A DNA stretch of 64,000 nt, taken from Begonia masoniana (Eukaryota; Streptophyta; Magnoliopsida; Cucurbitales; Begoniaceae). The position numbers were made by a program, and so were the translations under genes. Where the stretch lies: positions 12,872,954 through 12,936,953 of the forward strand of contig CM039502.1 in the NCBI GenBank assembly GCA_022432975.1, given 5' to 3'. This document shows positions 23,401-34,897 of this stretch, piece by piece. How positions within the stretch are numbered: the first letter of the stretch is position 1; the number at the start of each line of letters is the position of its first letter. Under the pieces are notes generated by a model, which was not told the DNA's origin, searched no databases, and worked only from the letters and a program-made list of their open reading frames with translations.

Positions 23401-26400
23401 GCCAAAATTTTCAGAAAGGACGCCGTGGTGCTTAATGGTTAGGAGTAAGGGAATTAGTGAGTCTAGGCAGCTAGGTATGACGTAAGAGAGTTGCTAGGTA
23501 TGAGTTAAGAGAGTTTTGAGAGATTTAGTTTTAAATTCAGCCGTGTCAATTTAGTTTTATGTTTGGGGTTTAAGAAAATTATGTTTTAACGCGGGTCTGG
23601 TTAGCAAATGGAGCCCACCGAGCCAGGGTGGGTTCGGGGGCGTACAAGATGGTATCAGAGCAAAATGGTCGATTCGTTCAAAAGATTACCCGACAATGCC
23701 GGCCTCATGCAACGTGCTTCGCCGACTGTAAGTATTTCTTTACTTTTAGTTAGTTATATCTAAGATCCGATTAGTTTAATCCCTATTTGTTTGGTTTAAC
23801 CCTGTTGTTTTGTGATTATAGTGGGACTAGAAAATCCGAGTGTACTGAGACAATCTTGGTGAATCCCTTTAGCCAATTCCATAGACGTAGTAAATTGTTA
23901 GTTAGAATAATTAGGATGAGAGTAAGTCTGATACCCGTGGAATGTGAGAAAAAATGGTAGGGTCGTCCGAGTTAAAATGATTGTAAACCTGGGTAGACGT
24001 GATAGTCGTTAGGAACAGTATGAGTTATATCTTAGCGTTACAGGAATGTGAACTTGTTGGGTTGAATGAAGGCGATATGCATTAATATCACTAACCTAGG
24101 TGTTTGTAAGAATAATACGCATAGGATTGTTACCTTTAAGGATAAGATTAGAATAGATAGACATTTGACCCTAGGTTAGCAAACCTTTGGAGTATAGAAA
24201 GTATTAGGATACGATGAACTCGATAGAAGTTTGAAATGAGATTGAAATTATGGGAGACACCTTAGACCGTCGTAATGCCATTACTAGAAATTATGAGGCA
24301 CGTGAATGGTTGAGGTGTGAGAGTACGTGATAGAAGGATTAGAAATTGAGGGAGATTAGTACAATTCTCATGGAGAATAGTGAATAGGGAAGAAGACACG
24401 CCTAAGGGCGTAACTATCCCATTTCGGGTGAGTCGAATGTAAAGTCGAGAAAGAGTTAGTTTAGACTTAAGAATTTGAGTGTTTTGGTAATGGACTGAAA
24501 TTAGAAGTTAGACCAATTACGCATAGTGACTGTAAGGACGACGATTCGAATATATTTTGAGGAAGAGTGATAGGTTTAAGAGATGAGAGCTTTGAGTGAG
24601 TATGAGGGTTGTGTTAAAATAACTAATGAAATGTCATGCTTGTTCGAGGTTATAAATTGTCTTGATTGGCTGATAAAAGAAGTGATAAAAGATAGAAGTG
24701 ATCAGTCAGAAGTGAGATGGTAGAGTAGAAAGGAAGTTAAAGCTTATGGATTTTGGGTAAGATGTTTATGTACTGAGTTTTTAGTGTTACGGTATTACTG
24801 TATTTTAGGAGATATGAGGTTAAGATAGTATGTATGTGTTGATGAACTTGAGATTAGAAAAGTAACTAAGTGAACGTAGTTAGAGGAAAAGTTAGAATGG
24901 GAATTAAGTTGGAACAGTTGAAAGTATAAGTGTTACTTGAGTTAATTGAAGTTAATAGCAGTATAAAGACTCTAGCTCTAGGGTGCAGAGTTAGGAAAAC
25001 TAAAACTTTGGGGAGATATAGAGAAGTGTAGTGAAGACAATGATTGTTGAGATTATTGAGCATTGGAGTGTATAGTTTAGAATGACCCAACTTAGAGTCA
25101 TAGAGAGTTGACATAAAAACTTGAATAAAAACTTAGTTAGTACGTCAAGTGCATATTTAGGTAGTGAGCGATAGTAAGAGCGAAGGGAGTTTGAATTGAA
25201 AACTTAGGGTACGAAGTTTACTCACTAAGTTTTTTTTAGTGTTATATAGTTGAGGAAGGTTGAGAGTTGAAATTAAAGTGGTGGTACACCGTTTAGAATA
25301 TTGGGTGAATAGTGAGAACGAATTAGTTTAGACTTAAGAATTTGAAAGTGTTTGGTGATGACTATAGTCAAAGTTGGACAAATCGTACACCAAGTCATTT
25401 TATACTTTGAAGGAATAGGGGGTAGATTGATTTAGATAGTGAGAGTTTGGAGTACGTGGATGAAATTAGAATGATAAATGAGGTGTCGTGATGGTTTGAG
25501 GTAATTAGTTGAGAAATGCTGTAACAATATGGTAACATAGAGGGAATTTAAAATTTGAGGTTTAGAGTAAGATATATATATTGTTGAGTTCTTGATGTTA
25601 CACGCATTGGGTAGCTTTGGAAGGTTTGATGAACATTAAATTAGAAAATTAAGTGACTAAGTGAACTGAGCATGAGGAAAAGCTAGAGTTGAGAACTAAG
25701 TTGGAGAGATTAATGGTCTAAGTGATGAATGATCAAATTAAAGTCTACGGATATAGGAGTAGGTGAGTTATGGAGGGCATAGCTAGGCAATTTAAAACTT
25801 TGGAGATGTAAAGAATTTTCAATGTTTGATAGATGACTAAGATTGTAGTATAGTCTAGATTTCAGTGGCAAATCAAAAGTTATGGAGGTAAGTGAAGAAT
25901 ATTAAGGCACGTCAAATTTTGAGGACAAAATTTTTGTAAGGAGGGTGGATTGTAACACCCGGGAAATTCTTACAACGGGCGTAGCCTTAGATAGGTTATG
26001 TTAAGTAATAAATTAGAATGAAAATGTGGAAGAGGAATTTGAGAGAAAATAAATGATAAGGTAATTGTTTAATAAATAGTTGTTTAAATTAATTTAAAAG
26101 AAAAGTGAATAAATTTGGTTAAACTAATTTATTAATTACTTGGTGTTCGGATATTCTAAATGGAGAACTTAAGCTGGGTACGGGGTGAGGGTCAATTTAC
26201 GAAAATTTATAATTAAGAACGGGATTTAACGGAATTTTCAGAAGGGCAAAACGGTAAATGTCACGTTATTAGTTTTAATAGGAATTGTTATAAGTATTAT
26301 TATTATTATTAATTTTAAATTAAAACAACTGAATGGCGATCGACGCCATTCAGTTCTTCGTGGCCGAGAGCGAGCAGGGGAGAAGTGGGAGGGCGACGAT

Positions 26401-28946
26401 CGACGGAGCGCGACGATCACCGGTGATTTCCGACCCTCTCTGACCAGGCGCTGGCGACGAGCAAGGTCCAGCCCGTCTCCGCGCGCAACCCGACTGGTAA
26501 GCTCGGCTTTCACTCTTTTTCGGTTTGGTTTGAGGCCGTGAGTGACGAGCCGGATTTGGCTCCGGTCACCTGCCATTTTTGGTCACCTCCGGCGTGGGTT
26601 TGCCGACCCTTGGACCGGCTTTGGTCGCCTGGCCGTGATGAGCCCGTTTTGGGCGAAAAACAGCAGGCTCTGTTTTAGGGCATTTCGGTTTTGGTGTGTA
26701 TAGCTCGGGATTTTGGTTAGATTATTCAAATTGAGGGTATTTGTGGTTGATTAGTGAGGAATTGAGTGAGAATTGATGGAAAATCAACAAGGGGGATTTT
26801 CTGGGTAAAGGGGCAGTTCGGGTTTTCTGATGTTTGACCTAGCTAGAGTTATTTGTTTTAAAATTCCTTTTGACAGGTTAAAATAGGTTATTAGAGGAGT
26901 ACGTGGCCGCTGGAATCGTTCGATTCCGATATTCGACGCGAAAGTTATGCACGTTTGAAGTTCGGGTCAGTTTTTACCGAACCCAAATTAATGGCCCGTT
27001 TAGTTAGGTTTTAGTTGGATTAGGTTAGAAATAGTAGTTTGAGAGTAATGGGTGAATGTTAGCTTGATTTAACGATGTGTGAATATTTGTCGTTGGTAGA
27101 GCCGTAGGTGGACAGGTAACCGAGTATCCTCAGCGAGCTAGGACGACAGGTAAATAGTGGGTAATGTTCTTTAGCCTTCGGGCCTACACCATAGAACGGT
27201 AGGTTTTATTTGTTATTGCTTTTCTTTGTGTAGTGTTGTGTTATTTTTGTGCTTAGCGTTGAATTGTGGTGTGTGTGGTGTGGCATTACATTCCTTTGAA
27301 GCATGCAGCATGATGTAGAGCACGTTAGATACGCATAGCTACACGGTTGTCGTTGTGTGTTTGTCGGGTTGTCGTTGTGTGTTTGTCGGGTTGTCGTTGT
27401 GTGTTTGTCATTGAGTAGTCGTTGTGTGTTTGTTGTTGTGAGGGTTGTGTTGAGTCAGTTTGTTGAGTTGCATTGTTGGTCATTGTAGTCGGTTAAAGAG
27501 TAAGGCACTTCGGTGCGGGCAATGTGTAAGGCACTTCAGTGCGGGCAATGTGTAAGGCACTTCGATGCGGGCAATGTGTAAGGCACTTCGGTGCGGGCAA
27601 TGAGTAAGGCATCATTTCGGGTGCGGGCAACTGTTATGTTTGTCGTGGTGTGTTTGTCATTGAGTAGTCGTTGTGTGTTTGTTGTTGTGAGGGTTGTGTT
27701 GAGTCAGTTTGTTGAGTTGCATTGTTGGTCATGGTAGTCGGTTAAAGAGTAAGGCACTTCGGTGCGGGCAATGTGTAAGGCACTTCGGTGCGGGCAATGT
27801 GTAAGGCACTTCGGTGCGGGCAAAGAGTAAGGCACTTCGGTGCGGGCAATGAGTAAGGCATCCTTTCGGGTGCGAGCAACTGTTTGGTCATGTTGTCGTG
27901 TTGTAATGAGCCGGGTAGTTGAGTTGCATTGTGGTTTTGTGTTGCATTGTTTAGCATGGTAGTCAGTTAAAGAGTAAGGCACCTTTGGGTGCAGGCAACT
28001 ATGAGTCGAGTTGTTGAGTTGCATTGTGGTTTTGTGTTGCATTGTTTAGCATGGTAGTCAGTTAAAGAGTAAGACACCTTTGGGTGCGGGCAACCATGAG
28101 TCGAGTCGTTGTGTTACATTGTGGTGTTGTGTTGCATTGTTTGGCTGTATTGTGATGTTGTGCATAGTGCTTGGTTTTTAAATTGTATTTGTTATCCCCT
28201 ACTTGCTAAGCTTAAGCTTACGTGTGTGTGTGTGTTCTGTGGTGTAGGTGACGACAGGAGTACAGGTTAGAGCTACGAGGAAAGCTAGGATTGGGACACA
28301 GTCGATGATGTACGCGGTATGCCGGTGCGGGCAATTGTTGGGGCGTCTCGACCATGGTTTTCGGAAAGACGTGGGTGGAACCATACTTTTGGGGTCGTGT
28401 ATAATTTACAATTATTTTGGTGGTTTGTAGAGTTGTCTTTTTGGTTGATGTTGTTTTTAGAGTTATTGCATTGCATAGCTATTTGTAGTTGGTGTATATA
28501 ATCATAGCTAAGGGTGATACGTCGCCCTATATTGTGGACTTTCTTCATTTAGGGATGCTAGAATTTTAGTTTTCCTTTTTAATGCTATTTGGAGATTTCG
28601 TAGGTTGGTTAGATGGTTAGGAATATTCTGGATTTGTTGGGAATGTATTTAATTGCAGGTACCTAGCATTTTGGAGGCGCCATTTACAGGCGTTGCTTTG
28701 CCAAAATTTTCGGAAAGGACGCCGTGGTGCTTAATGGTTAGGAGTAAGGGAATTAGTGAGTCTAGGCAGCTAGGTATGACGTAAGAGAGTTGCTAGGTAT
28801 GATGTAAGAGAGTTTTGAGAGATTTAATTTTAAATTCAGCCGTGTCAATTTAGTTTTATGTTTTGGGGTTTAAGAAAATTATGTTTTAACGCGGGTCTGG
28901 TTAGCAAAGTAGCGCACCGAGCCAGGGTGGGTTCGGGGGCGTTACA
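20475..28946 (+). mobile_element. LARD-like retrotransposon, copy B, structurally complete
   Basis: 5' LTR 20475-23646, interior 23647-25950 and 3' LTR 25951-28946, bordered by target duplicates ATTTA at 20470-20474 and 28947-28951. The 5' LTR end has lost one T (GCGTACA for GCGTTACA) and the LTR is about 230 bp longer because of extra minisatellite blocks near 22.1-22.5 kb. The 3' LTR is clean and closely resembles the 5' LTR of copy A. Excising the element and one ATTTA rejoins the transposase frame across 28947 and 20474 as WFLQILKQDLNTESGHGW, which proves the insertion point. It has no coding capacity. Confidence 0.9.
25951..28946 (+). repeat. 3' LTR (2996 bp) of LARD-like element
   Basis: Starts TGTAACACCCGG and ends GGGGGCGTTACA. 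It is immediately followed by the target duplicate ATTTA. Minisatellite region at about 27490-28110. Confidence 0.92.
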
Positions 28947-29393
28947 ATTTAGGTCTTGCTTTAATATTTGCAAAAACCATGTTCATGAGTCTGCACACTC
29001 AGATTCAACGTTGGCAACAGCAATGAGATATATTTCATCGTTGCCATCAATACTGACGACTGTGAGTAATTGGCCGGCACATGACCCCTTCAGATGACAG
29101 TTATCCAAGCATATAATGGGCGTCCCACAATCTAGCAACTCGGTCTTGCAAGCAAGCATGCACATATAAAATCTTTGGAATCTCAAAGAATTAGGGCTCA
29201 TTGGGTTCCCATCAATTTTTATTGTGCCGCCCGGATTTGATCTGAATATTTCAGCTGCGTACGACCACAGTTGCCCGTACTGTTCATCGCACTTCCCTTC
29301 GTTGAGGGTTTAAGCTATGTTTCTTGCTCTTGTGGCAAGACTGGGTGAAATGTCGATAGTGAAGTCTTTCCTTACTGTCTCGATAATAGAATG
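28947..29393 (-). pseudogene. MuDR transposase, central part
   Basis: Minus-strand text reads 'LLDCGTPIICLDNCHLKGSCAGQLLTVVSIDGNDEIYLIAVANVESE'. This is the start of the MULE transposase domain, in which the Asp of LDGxxLKG is the first catalytic residue (here LDNCHLKG, Asp retained). Upstream (29210-29393) lies the preceding linker: YAAEIFRSNPGG-like sequence and 'SPSLATRARN'. Downstream the frame runs into the ATTTA boundary of the LARD-like element and resumes at 12351 or 20474. The upstream side is cut by the solo LTR at 29394. Confidence 0.82.
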
Positions 29394-31895
29394 TGTAACA
29401 ACCAGCACTTTGATTGGGTATTTATCCTGTGATTAGTTATGGTATGGTTTGTGGAATAAGAAGATTATAAAAGAAAAGTAGGTTTAGTGGCAGGATTGTA
29501 AATAAGTTCATTTTAAGTGTTATAAATAGAAAGTGGAAATTCTAAAACCCTCACAAAACCTCTTCCCCCCACTTTTCAGCCGACTCCTCCTTCCCTCTAC
29601 ATTTCCTTTCTTCAACGTTCTCCTCTCACGGCAGCCACGATTTCTCCCTCTCCTAGTCGATTCTTCCTCCTTCGTTTCCTTCAAGAATCGAGCTCTAGGT
29701 AAAGCTTAGATAATGTATTTTTTAAGTTTTGATTTAGGAGTTATTTTATTTAGAGCTTGAGATGTTCGGGTTCATCAATGTTATAGTAATGTTAGTATTT
29801 ATGGGATTGTTTGTATTATTGGCATTGATGTTGGAATGTTGGACGTTATTGATCATAGGTTGAGAATAATGAATGTTGGTTGAAATTCTGATAGTGAAGG
29901 CATAAATGTCATTATTGTTGTTGGAAATAGAGTTATGCACCCAAGGTATTCGATGAAATGTCTTAGAGGTTTAAACTAAATTTTTAGGAGACTTCCTTAG
30001 TTAGGACTTGGCTAGTTTTGAATTCGGGTTTATTTAAGATTGATTTTTAACGTTGTAATATGAAATGTCTAGGCGGAAAAGACTACAGGGGAAGGCACGA
30101 CATTGCTAAGAAGTCTAGGTAAGTGGGTGTGTAGGCTTTCGGCCATTAGGGCCCTACATCACTAGGGTACTAGGAAGTTTGTACTTATGTTTATTACTTG
30201 AGTTATGACTGGTTGAGTGTTACGTTGTGCTGAATAGAATAGCATTATGATATGTCATATGGTGATGGTCTGTTCTCTATGGTGTGATGTTTTTATGCGC
30301 AATTCTCTCATGCATCATGTTTTCCTTCAAGTGTAAATAAAATGTCTTCACATGCACGTTTTCAGTAAGAATAAGTAAAGAACATGTAATGTATGCAATG
30401 GTCAGGTTTGGGTAGTTAGCGAGTAAGGCACAGGGCATGTTCATGGCAAATTATGTGGTCTACGAGGTAGACGAGGGCAAGATATGTGGTCTACGAGGTA
30501 GACGAGGGCAAGACATGTGGTCTATGAGGTAGACGAGGGCAAGTTAGTGTCTGTGCCTACTCCTCCGTCATCCCCATTTTTCCCTTATATACAAAACAAG
30601 AACATGAACACGAACATGATATTTATATATGTAAAATGAATATGAACATGATTTTCACGAAGTATGCATTCCTTACTAAGCATTAGACCTACTCCAGCGT
30701 AATCCCCATTTTTCCCTTATATACAAAACAAGAACATGAACACGAACATGATATTTATATATGTAAAATGAATATGAACATGATTTTCACGAAGTATGCA
30801 TTCTTTACTAAGCATTAGGCTTATAGTTTGAACTTTATGATGTAGGTGACGAATTGGAAGGTGAGGATTTCAATCCAAGTGATAACATCTAAGAAGGTTA
30901 CTAGATTGTACTCGTAAAGGGAATTTTGTGGCTGGAAAGCGATTGGACCCGAGGTGCTCTTACTCTGTTATGATTTAAGAAAAAGAAATGGAAGTATAAG
31001 TAGAAAAGAATCTTGATGTTTATGTGTTATAAAGGATTTTAAGATTTAAGGTTTTCTGCCTGTTCTCTTAAGTCTTCCACTACGTACACTATGTTTCTTT
31101 TATGAGTAAAATGGTTTTTATATGAAATGCGATGTGAGAATATTTATAGAGTCAGTTCCAGAGAGTTAGCCAAACGTTCGCCAGGGAGGACGATTGATCG
31201 GTTGTCTATGTGTTCTGTTTTGTAAGTAAAAACAGTCATCCAAAGTTATGAATGAGTCATCGTCCATAGTTGAGGTAGGATTTGATAAGTGAAAATAGTC
31301 GTCCAAAGTTGTCGTCTAATGTTGCCATCCAAAGTTGGGAGTGTTGAAGTCACGTGGTTCGTGGATGACAAATTTAAGTAAGTCCATGGACGTTGGTCTG
31401 TGAACGATAAGTCTATGTAACCCGTGAGTAAGTGGTCACGTGGACTGTGACGATAAAGTCACGTAGTCCGTGGACGACAAATTTAAGTAAGTCCATGGAC
31501 GTTGGTCTGTGGACGATAAGTTTATGTAACTCGTGAGTAAGTAGTCACATGGACTATGACGATAAAGTCACGTGGTCCATGGACGATGAAATCACTTGAA
31601 TAAAGAGCGATAACGTTTATCAGTCAGTGGACGAAAATGTCAAAGTAGTCTGTGGACAATTAAGTCGATCGATCTTGTGGACAAGACTGTTACCCGATTT
31701 ATGTCGTCCAACTCTGTGGATGAGTATGCTGTCAGATATATGAAAGAGTCGAGTTATGAGAATTTAAGGTTTTTAATTGGTTGTTCTTTTAAACGTCCAC
31801 GAGTTTTATTTAAAAAAAAATTACAAGTAGTTGTTCTAAGATTTAAATGACTAAGTGATGATGAAAACCTGCCTCGGCCCACTGGGGTCGTGACA
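29394..31895 (+). mobile_element. Second solo LTR (~2.5 kb), in MULE transposase gene
   Basis: Begins TGTAACAACC and ends GGTCGTGACA. It has the shared LTR landmark 'aagtgggtgtgtaggctttcggccattagggccctacatc' at ~30120, but its body differs from the other two long LTRs. Flanks are gaatg and gaaga, so the target duplicate is imperfect or the edges are off by a base or two. The matching stretch of the MULE at 44640-44690 lacks the insert, which supports the boundaries. No internal region or second LTR is present. Confidence 0.75.
30451..30821. repeat. Tandem repeats in second solo LTR
   Basis: A ~32-bp unit 'gtggtctacgaggtagacgagggcaagaYat' occurs three times (30454-30543). A ~132-bp unit starting 'cctactcc..cgt.atcccc' is present twice (30556-30687, 30688-~30821) with few differences. 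A third set of repeats built on 'gtccgtggacgacaaatttaagtaagtccatggacg' lies at 31340-31540. Confidence 0.85.
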
Positions 31896-32451
31896 GAAGA
31901 GATGTCCCAGGTATAGTAACTTTTGAACCTATCCAGGTAATGCTTCGTCGTCCATTTTGCTGAAGTGTGTCGATTCTCAACTTTCCTCGAATAGTTGTGA
32001 GAGTCGATCAAACTATTTATTTGAAACATATGCTCCTCTTGCATTCTCGAAGCATGCAGTCGCCACCCACATTCATTTTCACACTCAGCCGTCAGTCGGC
32101 TTTTTTCACTTTTAGTGAATTTTATACCATAACTATTTTCCAAAGAATATTTGCGTATTTCTTCTTTAATTTCTTCTAAAGAAGCATATTTTCTACCCAA
32201 AAAAAGCTCATACCGATTTGTTCTCTTACCGATCTACTTTCCACCTCCTCGTTATCCGAGCTGACCGGTATTCGAAGCTTATCGTCTAGAATTTTGGAGG
32301 TCAAATACGCAAATAATTCTTTATTTTCATCTGCGTGATCGAATGCTCGTAGATCACCATATGCAGGCGTGCCGTCCGAATACCAATTCATTTCAACATC
32401 ACCAGTTGATCTCTCATCTAAATCAACCGATCTACTTGAATCGGAATCCAT
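31896..32451 (-). pseudogene. MuDR transposase, N-terminal part
   Basis: From ATG at 32449-32451: MDSDSSRSVDLDERSTGDVEMNW..., then an acidic stretch, then 'KYASLEEIKEEIRKYSLENSYGIKFTKSEKSRLTAECENECGWRLHASRM...HNYSRKVENRHTSAKW'. This is the N-terminal DNA-binding domain of plant MuDR-type transposases (C-x4-C-x-W-x-L/V-x-A and late H-x-C/Y-x-R features), found before the catalytic domain. A short frame change near 32190 separates the two blocks. Homologous text lies at 44700-45216. The gene continues left after the solo LTR. Confidence 0.8.
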
Positions 32452-33530
32452 CGTCGTTGCTAATATAGAAAAAAATGTTAAAATATACAAATATTAAAAT
32501 AAATTAATAAAGTAAAATGTCTATATTTTTAGAATATAGATAGAAACAACAAAATTTTTTTTGCGTAAAATGTAATAATAACAAAAATCATAAGTTAATT
32601 AAAATAAAAAATAACTAATATATAGAAATTTATTATAATATTCTTACGTCAATACAATAAAAAAATAAAGATTATATAATTAATAAAAACGAAATAAAGT
32701 ATAAAAAAAATTTAAAACAAAATTAATTAAATAAAAAAATTAAATCGTTGAAAGTACTGATCAGGATAATTCACTGGAAAGATTGTTTTTGACAATCTCC
32801 TAAAACAGAATTTCCTTTCCAAATAAATGCTCAGGAAAAACTGGAGGGTCACTAACGGTCTACTTAAATTCCAGTCTCTTAGACAGAACTTACTTACACA
32901 GTACAATCACACCACTTAATATGCAGTACGAGAAACGATAACAGATAGGATCTAACAAACTACAGTATGATAGATAAATATGTAATAAAAAAAAACATAT
33001 TTCATACATAGTCGGCGAACACTGAGAAATATCGCCAGAGAGAGCAAAAAGTGATCGCTTATAGATAGAAAAATATTAAAAAATACAAAAAATTAAAATG
33101 TCAATATTATTTTAAATTTCCTAAAATAAATTATTAAATAAATAAAAAACTTCATACCTAGCCATGAACGCGGAGAAATATCGTCGGAGCAAATAAGTAA
33201 TTGAGAGAGTATGAAGAAATTTAGATTTAGGTGTGATTTGAAGAAGGGAGAGGAAGGTTTAAATAGGGGGACGGTGACTCTGTCACGGGTTTTGCTGGTT
33301 TAACAGTGGAGGCCGGCTGGTCTAATTAGATCGGCCGACTTCCACTCGGTCTTTTAGTGTCGTTTTGCAAGGAAAAAGAGAGGCTACTCCGAGTATCCAG
33401 TCTATATGGTTTAAATTGCTTATTTTCTAAACTTCGAGGTTTGGATCGATGAATAGTAAACTTTTAGATTTTTTTAAAAAAAAAAAAAAACCTAAAGTTC
33501 AAGGGTTAAAAAAAAAAACCCTTTTTTAAA
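32452..33530 (-). other. MULE transposase upstream region, possible right terminus
   Basis: No gene seen. AT-rich to 33200, then a purine-rich patch. A short inverted repeat, TGGAGGCCGGCTGGTC / GATCGGCCGACTTCCA (33308-33351), has a small loop. Poly-A runs occur at ~33473-33540. Position and the hairpin fit a MULE terminal region, but no matching left terminus or target duplicate is in the window. Confidence 0.4.
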
Positions 33531-34165
33531 ATAATAAAATTCATGTCCAAAAAAATCACAAAAAATTAAAAATAAATTTTAAGAGTAGAAATAAGAATTT
33601 ACAATTATAAAGAGTAATATTTCATTTAGTCTCTTGTTACAATCTTTAAACATATTAGGTGAACTATACAACAATGATAAATATAATTAACATACAATTA
33701 ATGTAATAAAATAATTATTTATAATTTATTATATTAATTATATTAATCTTTATTTATCACTTCAATTATAATTAAATAGTAAAATAATAGAGTAAAAGTA
33801 GAATTATTCAATTATAAGAGTCAATTGTCTTAAAATTGTTGGTCTTAATTTTATACGAGTGTTATCTAAATAAAATAGTTATAGATATTGTTAATTGAAA
33901 TTTTGATTGCCATTAAACGTACTTTTTCTACTTTTAAATCTTATATTTAAACTATTATCTATAAAATACTTATCATAAAATTTTGAGAAAAATACATAAA
34001 CTTCCAAGTACTTTGTAGAGCTTCAATATTGATAATAAGAGAACAATTAGAACACCTCTTAAAAAAATGTGCTAATTTTTCTTAATATTGCGTCTATCTA
34101 ATTAGGACGCAAGCGAGCCGTCTCGATCAGGCAAGAGGACCGAACCTACCCTATTGCTTTTCCTA
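33531..34165. repeat. AT-rich intergenic stretch with MITE-like inverted repeat
   Basis: 'caatgataaatataattaacatacaattaatgtaataaa' (from ~33672) faces an imperfect reverse complement ending 'tttatttatcacttcaat' (~33770), giving a fold-back of about 110 bp. The text resembles the fold-backs at 54.9-55.25 kb. Nothing else recognised. Confidence 0.45.
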
Positions 34166-34560
34166 CTATTGTGGCCGGAATCCGGTCAAATTCTTGGTTT
34201 GTTTCGTTTTGATTCGTTCTAGGCTTGGTTTTGGACTACAAAAATGCAATCGAACAAATAAACATATCAATTCTTTCATAGCTCCCTGACTGCTTCCGAG
34301 ACAACTCTGTTCCAAAAATGAACTCAAACTTGAAGAAAGAATATCAACAATGAAAAAAAAACAAAACTGAGCCAAGAGCCGACGATATAAACACACATAA
34401 AAATGGGCAGTAATCGACCAAATCGTCAAGAATGTCTGCCTTCTGCACTTAAGTTGAATTTTCGACCAAACATGGAGTTTAATGATTCCTAAACCACTAG
34501 CTAAATGTAAACTCTAAAGTGGATTAATGAAATTCTGTTGAATTTGGTTCTGGCATACTC
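34166..34560 (-). pseudogene. Decayed tandem copy of the 61-aa small-protein gene
   Basis: The minus strand has 'FEFIFGTELSRKQSGSYE' just after a CTTTCTTCAAG acceptor-like site, resembling YGFMFGRESARKELGNL of the gene at 34898-35154. The upstream text 'GTTTGGTCGAAAATTCAAC...' and 'CTAAACCACTAGCTAAATGTAAA'-type sequence (plus 34486-34515) parallels 35165-35240. The start codon and hydrophobic helix are not preserved. I read it as an old local duplication. Confidence 0.5.
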
Positions 34561-34897
34561 AGTCCCATAATCATCACTCAAAGGGATTCTTTGTTATTGA
34601 GGCTAAATCACAAATTATTGAACTACAAAAGACCGTCGAAAATTTCCACAAAAAGAATGCAATTTGCCTTGGATCAACACAAATTTAATCTTAAATTTCT
34701 TCTTGTTTTACTTCAAATTACTGTAACTAATCACAATGAAATCGCATAAACTCTCATACTCAACATCATTTGTTCAAATGCACAGTCATTCGCCATTAGT
34801 TTCATATGAACATATTGAAATTGAAGTTTGATTTCTCCAAATTCATGAAATTAAGTTCAAGAGATAACAAGAGAGAAAGAAGATATCTGTCACCAGT

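Larger units (their letters stand above)
17684..26049 (+). repeat. Tandem duplicate (copy B) of 9598-17683
   Basis: From 'tgattttaagtcac' (9598 and 17684) the two stretches run in the same order through the MULE plus-strand gene end, Cassandra, transposase C-terminus, long LTR, interior and the first ~100 bp of the second LTR. The offset is about 8086 bp at the start and grows to ~8370 with indels and extra minisatellite units. Copy B differs mainly by scattered one-base gains and losses, thickest at 17684-18440, 21780-22840, 24180-24560 and 25700-25960, with clean stretches between. Substitutions are comparatively few. That pattern is more like unpolished long-read sequence than age. See findings for the two interpretations. 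Confidence 0.88.
7970..33530. mobile_element. Two-gene Mutator-like element, broken by five or more insertions
   Basis: A plus-strand 'putative plant transposon protein' gene (7970-10131) converges on a minus-strand MuDR transposase gene (32451 down to ~10393). The same gene order and orientation occurs in the smaller element at 42215-45912, which gives a reference for what is insert and what is host. Inserts recognised: hAT 8391-9544, Cassandra 10512-11350, long-LTR element 12352-28946 (containing a tandem duplication), solo LTR 29394-31895. The left terminal repeat and the start of the plus-strand gene are absent and may lie beyond the gypsy element, off-window. The right end near 33.2-33.5 kb holds a short inverted repeat but no certified terminus. 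Boundaries are inferred from homology. Confidence 0.7.

Noticed and set aside
30451..30543. Possible CRISPR-like array
   Set aside because: Three tandem ~32-bp units without distinct spacers in a plant LTR; a simple tandem repeat.
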